From Candidatus Cloacimonadota bacterium (lineage in GTDB: Bacteria > Cloacimonadota > Cloacimonadia > Cloacimonadales > TCS61), in NCBI GenBank assembly GCA_030592835.1, contig JAUVIJ010000084.1, positions 1 through 8,045 of the forward strand: a DNA stretch of 8,045 bases, in the 5' to 3' direction. Below are positions 1 to 6,900 of the stretch, piece by piece. A program made the position numbers and the translations under genes. The stretch's first letter is position 1. Each line of letters begins with the position of its first letter. The notes below the pieces were generated by a model. It was not told where the DNA came from and made no database searches. It saw only the letters and a list, made by a program, of their open reading frames with translations.

Positions 1-1584
1 ACATTAGGAGAGTTGGCTAGAGAAGTAGCTTTTAGAAGAGGTGATTTTGGGTATGTTTTAAGTGAGAAATACAAGACAGTAGATCAATTACCGATTCCAG
101 ATTCTTTTGCAGATTCAGTGATGGAACAGTTTCAGAGAATCTCAGAGGAAAGGATGATTTTAGAATGTGCAGCCTGTTCGGGATTGGAATTTGAGGTAGA
201 GGTTTTAGCTAAAAGCTTGGAAATATCGCGACTTGAGTTGTTGTGTTCTCTAAACAGAATAGAAGCAGAGACAGATCTTATCTATGATGTTGGAGAATTT
301 GATGATATTTACGCTTTCCGATCATCAGCGGTTCTAGAAGTAATTCGGAATAATTTGAAGATCTATAATTATGGACCGCTTAACCCCCAGGTACCACAGA
401 TCATTAGAGAATATCATTCCAGATTAGCTACAGTTCTGGAAAATAAAAAAGGAAGTTCGGTATATGATATAGCTGGTCATTATTATGCAGCAGGTAGATT
501 GTATGCTGATAAAGCAATAGAATACTGCATAAAAAGTACGCATTCTGCGGCTGGACTTTTCCAACATGATAACGCACGTAAATATCTGGAAATGGCTAAA
601 GAATGTGCAGAGGTTGCCGGGCGCGTACGGGAGTTGGAAAGTGAGTTTTTTCAGTTGGAGATCACGGATTCATTGATTGAGAACAGCAGACAGGAGGAGA
701 CAGCAGACAAAGCTTGGAAATATCTCGATGGGAATAATGAAATAGGAGATTCTTTGAAATTATTGATCAGCAAGAGTTTCTATAATGCCGGCCTTGCCAG
801 CGGTGACCAAAAATATTTCAAGAAAGCTGCAGAAACAGCACTGGATTTGGCAAACTCCAGTGAAGATCGATTCATCCAGGCAGAGAGTAAACAGATCATA
901 GCAATCAGCTTGGAGCGTAATAGAAAAGATGAGATAATAAACAATCTTGAAAGTGCTTACTCATCTCTTTTAAAATTAAGCGAAAATTCTATGAGAACCA
1001 GAGAATTACAATCACGAATCGAAAATTCTCTCGCTGAAAGACTAACTTATGGGAATAGTGACGAGAAACAACAGGCAGAAGAGCTATTCCTGCATAGCAT
1101 AAAAATAAAAGAGGAACTTCTTGATAAACCTGGACTGGCAAGATCTTGGGGAGGGCTGGGAAGACTATACTTAGAATTGAACAAAATTCCGGAGGCACGA
1201 GAATGTTTTGAAAAGGATCTTGATCTTTGTCACCAGATCGGTGATAAGGGTGGAGAAGTAAAAATGTACAGTTTTATTGCAGATTGCCATGGTCGTGCAG
1301 GTGATTATACCAATGCTAGAAAATCCTATGAGGATTCTTACAGTTTAGCTGATAATCTAAATGATCGATTATTTGCAGCTCGGGGATTAATTATCGTCGG
1401 ATTTAAATCCCAGACGACTGAAGATTTTAAAGAATATGGTGAATTTCTTTTAGAAAATCGTAAAACAGCTTTAGGAATTTGGTCTGGATTCTTTAATGAG
1501 ATCATGGAATCGGTAAAAGGTAAAGAGAAATTACCACAATGGCTGAAAGAGATAAGGAAGGCTATTAATAGTGTAAAATTATGA
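1..1584 (+). CDS. C-terminal part of a STAND/AAA-type ATPase-TPR regulatory protein (5' partial)
   Basis: The reading frame is open from base 1, so the gene starts outside the window. The TTG at 13 is probably internal, because the purine-rich GGAGAG touches it with no spacing. The visible 527 residues have no signal peptide or membrane segment and should be cytoplasmic. Residues about 45-120 (LECAACSGLEFEVEVLAKSL, then paired helices and a YAFRSSAVLEVI stretch) look like the winged-helix region that follows the NTPase domain in AAA_16/STAND proteins and in kinase- or cyclase-linked ATPases. From about 140 the protein is all helical. TPR-like units are clearest at about 377-410 (WGGLGRLYLELNKIPEAREC) and 421-454 (ADCHGRAGDYTNARKSYEDS). 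The family usually couples an ATP switch to a signalling or transcription output through TPR protein contacts. The N-terminal effector that would define the role is not in the window. TPR assignment is firm; the ATPase assignment is inferred from the winged-helix part. Confidence 0.72.
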   Translation, partial: TLGELAREVAFRRGDFGYVLSEKYKTVDQLPIPDSFADSVMEQFQRISEERMILECAACSGLEFEVEVLAKSLEISRLELLCSLNRIEAETDLIYDVGEFDDIYAFRSSAVLEVIRNNLKIYNYGPLNPQVPQIIREYHSRLATVLENKKGSSVYDIAGHYYAAGRLYADKAIEYCIKSTHSAAGLFQHDNARKYLEMAKECAEVAGRVRELESEFFQLEITDSLIENSRQEETADKAWKYLDGNNEIGDSLKLLISKSFYNAGLASGDQKYFKKAAETALDLANSSEDRFIQAESKQIIAISLERNRKDEIINNLESAYSSLLKLSENSMRTRELQSRIENSLAERLTYGNSDEKQQAEELFLHSIKIKEELLDKPGLARSWGGLGRLYLELNKIPEARECFEKDLDLCHQIGDKGGEVKMYSFIADCHGRAGDYTNARKSYEDSYSLADNLNDRLFAARGLIIVGFKSQTTEDFKEYGEFLLENRKTALGIWSGFFNEIMESVKGKEKLPQWLKEIRKAINSVKL

Positions 1585-1619
1585 ATTACGAGTTACGAGT
1601 TACGAATTACGAATTATGT
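1585..1619. repeat. Heptamer tandem repeat, RTTACGA, about 5 units
   Basis: Four complete 7-bp units lie head to tail: ATTACGA (1585), GTTACGA (1592), GTTACGA (1599) and ATTACGA (1606). A degenerate fifth unit, ATTATGT, follows at 1613. The array begins on the base after the TGA stop of the TPR gene and sits in the 64-bp gap between two convergent genes. Similar heptameric AATTACGA-type arrays are known from intergenic DNA of several bacteria, for example the short tandemly repeated repetitive sequences of cyanobacteria. No function is visible. The array is not followed by an obvious hairpin and T-run, so it is not a clear terminator. Confidence 0.8.
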
Positions 1620-1648
1620 GCCCGAATACCCTGATAAGAGTGAAATTG

Positions 1649-2293
1649 TTAGATCAGATCACAGATAATAAAGTATAATTCCTTTATTTTTATAATGCCA
1701 CCAACGATGTATTCTCCTGTCTGTTCAAAACCTCCCAGAACAAATGTAATGATGATCCCATAACATAAAATATTGGTGAATATCAGGAAAATTGTTGAAA
1801 ACACTTTTCCACTTTTGATTATATCCGGTTGACGATAACTGAATTCCTGCCATGTAGAAAGAAAATGATAAGATGTTAATAGTCCGAATAGAATGAAAAA
1901 ATACTTAACGAATTGCACATTTAAAACCAGGTAGAGAGGAAGTAAAAGAAAGACAAAAGTCGGAAGAAAATAAGGAGCCAATGTGATTACGAAATTGCTT
2001 CCATAGAGAACTGTATAACCACCTTGACGTTCAGTTGCCTGAAAGCCTGCTGGTTTTTTCAAGAAGAGCAAACCCACGATCAGATGAGTGAATTCATGCT
2101 CGAAAGTTGAATAGAATTGATGTATTCTCATCCATTGCATCCAGATAAGAAAAAAGGCAATAAATCCGATTGCAAAATATTTAATCGATAACTGATAAAT
2201 ATCCACCGACTTAAGAGTATGAACCAAAACCAGACCATAGCTAACTGCTAATATTATACTTAAAACAGCTACAATTATTTTAATGAATTTCAT
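1649..2293 (-). CDS. M50B-like integral membrane zinc metalloprotease
   Basis: This 214-residue membrane protein resembles small M50B-type (site-2 protease-like) peptidases, which cleave substrates in or next to the membrane. Hydrophobic segments lie at about 3-25, 38-55, 102-126, 131-148 and 165-188. A zinc motif HEFTH sits at 66-70, at the end of the second segment, with E67 as the expected catalytic glutamate. It is followed by a glycine-containing stretch (RQGGYTVLYGSN, about 89-100) and LAPYFLP at 105-111, as in M50B proteins. D157 in YRQPDI (154-159) is the best candidate third zinc ligand, replacing the usual NPDG-type motif; this is inference. The start is the ATG at 2293, not the ATG 12 bases upstream, because GGGAGAG lies just before it. 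The gene converges on the TPR gene and diverges from the lipoprotein operon, so it looks monocistronic. The substrate is unknown. Confidence 0.72.
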   Translation of the reverse strand: MKFIKIIVAVLSIILAVSYGLVLVHTLKSVDIYQLSIKYFAIGFIAFFLIWMQWMRIHQFYSTFEHEFTHLIVGLLFLKKPAGFQATERQGGYTVLYGSNFVITLAPYFLPTFVFLLLPLYLVLNVQFVKYFFILFGLLTSYHFLSTWQEFSYRQPDIIKSGKVFSTIFLIFTNILCYGIIITFVLGGFEQTGEYIVGGIIKIKELYFIICDLI

Positions 2294-2296
2294 ATG

Positions 2297-2303
2297 CTCT
2301 CCC
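2297..2303 (-). promoter_or_regulatory. Ribosome binding site deciding the start of the M50B-like gene
   Basis: On the minus strand GGGAGAG is followed by CAT and then the ATG at 2293-2291. An in-frame ATG at 2305 lies upstream of this motif and has only AT-rich sequence before it. The internal ATG is therefore the better start. Confidence 0.6.
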
Positions 2304-2313
2304 ATATTATTTT

Positions 2314-2341
2314 TTTATCTCAAATTAATTTTATATGTCAA
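2314..2341 (-). promoter_or_regulatory. Candidate sigma70-type promoter for the M50B-like gene
   Basis: Reading the minus strand, a perfect TTGACA (-35) lies at 2341-2336. After a 16-base spacer comes GATAAA (-10, four of six matches to TATAAT) at 2319-2314. Transcription would start near 2307, giving a leader of about 14 bases that still contains the ribosome binding site. The -10 box is weak and the region is AT-rich, so a chance match is possible. Confidence 0.35.
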
Positions 2342-2432
2342 TCACTATTATTACTTTTTGTCATAATTATAACAAGAAAAAAAGATAATGTTTTGAGAGT
2401 AGTAAGGGAAGTGGAACAGATATTAGTGATAT

Positions 2433-2460
2433 TGACCGCACCCCATTATTTGGACAGGTT
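2433..2460. mobile_element. Sequence resembling an IS3-family terminal inverted repeat (possible remnant)
   Basis: The stretch reads TGACCGCACCCC, then ATTATT, then TGGACAGGTT. It has the general form TGA-C-GCCCC-(A/T-rich)-TTGGACAG found at the ends of many IS3/IS150-like insertion sequences. No transposase, matching opposite end or flanking target duplication was found nearby. At best it is a solo end left after decay or deletion. The resemblance is from memory of such ends and not from an alignment. Confidence 0.3.
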
Positions 2461-2901
2461 TATTGAGAACTTATAAACATCAATTTCCTGTTGTCTACCA
2501 TCGCTAAGATTAGAGAAGAATTGCTTGCCCGGGCGTAACTTTTGTGTAGACTGGGAGTGAATTGATATAAACCCAGATAATGCAGTCAGCTTGATTGTCC
2601 CCACAAAAAACTGAAAAATCATTTCAATCTAATCTCCGATTATAATTTCGTTCTACAAAAACGGAAATAGAGGGATAAATTGATTCAATCCTTCAAAAAA
2701 TCTGAAAGAAAGCCCTCTAATATGATCAAGCCCCCTTTTTTATTATTTCTTGACCGGATATTCAATCTTAAATTTGAACAAATCATTTTCTGGATTTATA
2801 GCTGAATATTATTCTTAGAAAATATTGTAAATTGATCTTGTTTCTGAGAAGATTGTTGGAATAAAAAATGCATCCATAACGAATTTATTAAAGAGATAAT
2901 T
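2461..2901. other. Intergenic region without a credible gene
   Basis: No reading frame here combines a start, a ribosome binding site and protein-like composition. Visible elements are an 8-bp GC palindrome GCCCGGGC at 2527-2534, a weak stem-loop at 2668-2719, and a run of C then T at 2731-2741. A poor promoter-like pair for the downstream operon is TTGAAC at 2774-2779 and TATAGC at 2797-2802, with a 17-base spacer and four of six matches in each box. That would leave a leader of about 105 bases before the lipoprotein gene. No tRNA or riboswitch class was recognised. Confidence 0.55.
2668..2719 (+). other. Weak inverted repeat in the intergenic region
   Basis: TAGAGGG (2668-2674) is an exact reverse complement of CCCTCTA (2713-2719), with 38 bases between. 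Inside lies a small hairpin, ATTG-ATT-CAAT, at 2679-2689. The long loop makes a stable terminator unlikely. It could be a leader-RNA structure or chance. Confidence 0.25.
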
Positions 2902-2909
2902 AGGAAGGG
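2902..2909 (+). promoter_or_regulatory. Ribosome binding site of the propeller lipoprotein gene
   Basis: AGGAAGGG ends four bases before the ATG at 2914 and is a strong Shine-Dalgarno match. It supports this start, which also gives a well-formed signal peptide. Confidence 0.65.
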
Positions 2910-2913
2910 TAGA

Positions 2914-3921
2914 ATGAATAAATTTACACAAATATTAATATTAGTTGTTACAATAATATTTTTCCTGATCACATTATCCTGTGCTAAGCTGAATGAACCT
3001 GCATCAGTTGTTGGTATTCTCAACATTGCCAAAAATATCGACACCGTTGGTTATGCCCGGGATATATACATCGGAGAGCAGTTTCTCTATGTAGCTGAAG
3101 ATCAGGCTGGTTTTTCCATTTATGATCTTGAGTCGGATACATTGGTGGTCCACTATATCGGAAACATCGAAAATGCCAGATTGATCTCGGTAGTGGAAGA
3201 ATATGATTTTCTTTTTATTTATGACCGCTATGGCAGTCCCGCCCAGATCAGAGTATATGATATCAGCGATCCTGCCAATCCGGTTATCAAACCTCCCATT
3301 ATCAGTAATACTGCTGGTATCGAGGCAATGAGATGTTTTCCAGGAGATGATGGCAGTGTTGAAATGGCTCTAACCAGGAACGACACCGAGTTTGAATTCA
3401 AATATGCTGTCTGGGACGGATTTTATTTCATACCGGAGTATACATACGATGATTATACAGTTAACCTGAATGGTTTTGATCTCGATGATAATTACATATA
3501 TTTATCCTATGAACAACTGGGTGTGAATATAACCGATAGAGCTACCGGTGACTTCATCAGTATCACTGATACTCCCGGAGAAGCGTTAGATGTAAAGGTT
3601 GTTGACAATCATCTCATAGTAGCTGACAAAACCCTCGGTTTCACAATTTTCAATATCGATGATATTACTGATCCCCAGCTTGTTTCCTCGGGTGATACTT
3701 CCGGTTATGCTCAGGATATCGATGTGGTTGATGATCTCATGGCTATTGCTTCTGGCGGTGGTGGTGTTTATCTATATGATATTTCAGATATAAGCAATCC
3801 CGAATATCTGGATCGAATCGATGATCATGATATCGGTTATTGTTATAAAGTCAAATTCCATAATAATTATTTATATGCAGCTACCAAATACGGTGTAAGT
3901 AAGTTAGCCATAGATTATTAA
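2914..3921 (+). CDS. Secreted LVIVD-repeat beta-propeller lipoprotein
   Basis: This 335-residue protein starts with a short charged end and a hydrophobic stretch (residues 4-22), then Cys23 in ITLSC. That is a lipoprotein signal, although Thr at -3 is not ideal, so the mature protein is probably anchored in an envelope membrane. The rest is built of about 40-residue beta-rich repeats of the LVIVD type: a small-residue-x-Asp-(I/V) start, a hydrophobic YVAxD strand, then G-(F/V)-x-(I/L)-(Y/F)-(D/N)-(I/L) and often D-P-x-x-P. Clear copies are at about 47-82, 222-262 and 264-302; weaker ones are at 88-127, 186-215 and 307-335, and about 140-180 is diverged. Together they would close a six- or seven-bladed propeller. 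Such proteins usually bind partners or polysaccharide and show no catalytic residues. The stop lies 10 bases before the C25-like gene, implying one transcript. Repeats are clear; the partner is unknown. Confidence 0.75.
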   Translation: MNKFTQILILVVTIIFFLITLSCAKLNEPASVVGILNIAKNIDTVGYARDIYIGEQFLYVAEDQAGFSIYDLESDTLVVHYIGNIENARLISVVEEYDFLFIYDRYGSPAQIRVYDISDPANPVIKPPIISNTAGIEAMRCFPGDDGSVEMALTRNDTEFEFKYAVWDGFYFIPEYTYDDYTVNLNGFDLDDNYIYLSYEQLGVNITDRATGDFISITDTPGEALDVKVVDNHLIVADKTLGFTIFNIDDITDPQLVSSGDTSGYAQDIDVVDDLMAIASGGGGVYLYDISDISNPEYLDRIDDHDIGYCYKVKFHNNYLYAATKYGVSKLAIDY

Positions 3922-3931
3922 AGGATTCGCA

Positions 3932-6900
3932 ATGAAAGAATTCAAAAATATGATTTTTTTGCTGTTTTTGATTTTCAGCATAACATCTTTGTCTGCCGAA
4001 TGGGTTAAACTCAACGGCAGGAATAATGAAAAAATGTTTGAATGTGATAATTCAGATCCTTTCAATATAATTATAGATTTTGTACTCGATGGATATGAGC
4101 TGGAAGATATAGAGATCGACGCAGTTCAATATCAGAAGATCTCCTATTTTAATGAGGGGATCACAATGGAATCAGGCAGACCGGAACTTCCTGTTTTTAC
4201 AAGATTGATCTCAGTCCCCGAAGATGCTGTGATCAGGATCGATATTCTGAATACAGAAAATAGTGTAATCACGGATATAACACCCTTTCCCCGGCAAAAC
4301 CTGCAATCTGAAAGTAAGGAAAACAACCGGGATTTCCTTATTGATACCGAGTTTTACCAGGATGGAACTGTTTTTCCGGAAAATTACTATCAATTGGGGG
4401 AAAGTGCTATTCTCAGGGATTTCAGGATTGTTCCGATAACTTTCAATCCTTTTCGCTATGATCCTGTTTCAAAAGAATTACATATAACTCAAAATATTTC
4501 CCTGATTGTTACTTTTGATCACCCGGATGAAGATTTTGACCGCACCGACAGGAAGATTTCCCGGAGTTTTGAACCGCTTTATCAATCCCTGATCCTGAAT
4601 TATGATAACACCAGCCTGAGAGAAGAAGATTACCAGCAACCATCATATCTGTTCATATATGCCAACAACTCTCAGGTGGAAACATCATTACAGACATTGT
4701 TGGATTGGAAACATCAGAAAGGTTTCGAAGTAAATGCTGTCAGTACAGGACAGACGGGTAATAATAACAGCCAGATCAAAAGTTATATTCAGAATGCTTA
4801 TGATAATTGGGAGAATCCTCCGGAATTCATCTGTTTTGTGGGAGATGCGTCGGGATCTTATTCTGTTCCCACCTGGTTTGAATCCTATTCGTATTATAAT
4901 GGGGAAGGCGATCACCCCTATGCTCAGCTTGATGGCAATGATATTCTCGCCGATGTTTTCCTGGGCAGGATCTCTATTAGTAGCGTAACAGACCTGAATA
5001 CAATAATTAATAAAATTTTAAATTACGAGAAAGAACCGTATTTAAGTAATACAAACTGGTATAAAAAGGCTTTACTGGTCGGTGATCCCTATTATTCCGG
5101 ACAATCCTGTATCGTAACTAAGATAGGGATCAAGGAGAAGATCGAGAATGATATCCCGGATTTTACCTTCCAGGAAGTTTATGGCGGAAGTTTTGTCTCC
5201 CAGATGAACAGCGGATTTAATAGTGGTGTGAGCTATTTCAATTATCGTGGTTATCTCAATATGAGCGGCTGGGGTAATAGTAACACGAACAATCTGAGTA
5301 ATGGCTATATGCTTCCTTTTGTCGTTACTCTGACCTGTGGAACAGGTGATTATTATAACACTACCGGTATTAGCGAAGCTTTTCTCAGAGCTGGTACACC
5401 GGGAACTCCCAAGGGAGCTATTGCAGCGATAGGTACGGCTACCTGGGGAACTCATACAGTTTTTAATAACTGTGTCGATGCAGGAACATACTACGGAATT
5501 TTTGTCGATCATATTTATAATCCCGGCGGAGCTCTTACCAGAGGTAAATTGAATTTATATCTTAACTTTCCCGGGAATCCGGGTAACTATGTGAGCATTT
5601 TCTCCCACTGGAATACCTTAATGGGTGATCCCGGAATCGAGTTTTGGACAGGAATCCCGCAGGATATGATTGTCGAATACAATGCCAATCCACCACTGGG
5701 GATTCATTATCTCGATATAACTGTAAGTGATCAAGTCGGTTATCCTCTCGAAAATGCCTGGGTCACGGTTTTAAGAGGTGATGATGAGATTTTTGATACC
5801 GGTTATACAGATATGGATGGCAGGATCTTACTTGATGTTCAGTCTGAAGAAATCGGTGATGTCTATTTGACTGTCACTAAACATAATTACATTCCTCATC
5901 TGGGAAATTTCTCTTTGACCCAGGAAAATATATTTGTGAATACACTGGATGTCGTTATAGATGATGATAACGAAGGCACTTCTTCGGGCAATGATAATGG
6001 CGAGATCAACCCGGGAGAAAGTATCGAACTTGGGGTAAGATTGAAAAATTTTGGTACTATAGATGCTGTCCAGGTAACGGCAATTTTATCAACAACAGTA
6101 GAATTCGTCGAAATAACAGACGATGAAGAAGAGTTCGGCACTATACCGCCCGGGGGATCTGTATTTTCTAATGACGATTTCGATTTTACGGTTGATCCGG
6201 GGACTATGGGAGGATGCGAAATCATCTTCTCACTCTTGATCTCGGATAACTTTGGAAATGAATGGCAGGATTATATATATCTGACTGTCGTCGGTCCTTA
6301 TCTCGTTCAGGAGGATTATACTGTTATTGACGGCAATAACGGAATTTTGGATCCGGATGAAACCGCTGAATTAGAAATCACACTCTTTAACTTGGGAAAT
6401 GTACCAATAAATCAGGTTTCCGGACTGCTCAGAACCGCGCATGAATTTATCACGATAGAGGACAGTTTAGGTTATTTTGGAACAATATTACCTCAGGATG
6501 ACGCTTCTAACAGCAGCGATAGATTTGAGATCAAAGCCAGCAACCAGGCTACACCGGGCAGCCAGATCCCATTTATTCTGGAGGTTTATAATCCTGATGG
6601 TTACTGGGACAGTATTGAATTTCTCTTCGAGATCGGAACCGTCTCGATCACCGACCCTCTGGGACCAGATGCTTATGGTTATTACTGTTATGATGATGAA
6701 GACGACCAATATGATTTGTCACCCGAATATTTCTGGATCGAGATCGATCCTGATTATGGAGGACAGGGAACAATCATCAACATGTATGATACCGGGAATG
6801 ATGGTGATATAGAAAATATTCCCCTACCCTTCAGTTTCAATTTCTACGGGATGAGTTATGATGATATAACTATTTGTTCCAACGGTTGGATAGCTCCGGG

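Noticed and set aside
2294..2476. 60-codon + strand frame opposite the start of the protease gene
   Set aside because: Its ATG overlaps the start region of the minus-strand gene, it has no ribosome binding site, and it ends inside the IS-like stretch. The composition follows the AT-rich DNA.
2527..2534. GCCCGGGC palindrome as an operator
   Set aside because: It is only eight bases, occurs once, and is not placed at a convincing promoter.
2731..2746. C-run followed by T-run as a possible terminator
   Set aside because: No paired G-rich arm lies just upstream, and no gene on the + strand ends nearby that would need it.
2461..2901. CRISPR array or tRNA in the gap
   Set aside because: No regularly spaced direct repeats and no cloverleaf-compatible sequence were seen.
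5072..5512. 146-codon minus-strand frame
   Set aside because: It lies entirely inside the well-supported C25 peptidase domain on the + strand, and its low-complexity Ile/Thr/Ser sequence is typical of an antisense shadow.
5896..6225. 109-codon minus-strand frame rich in Ser and Pro
   Set aside because: It is antisense to the first CARDB/NEW3-like domain and has no ribosome binding site or recognisable motif.
6477..6812. 111-codon + strand frame
   Set aside because: It is an out-of-frame reading inside the C25-like gene, rich in Met, Arg and Ser without domain features.
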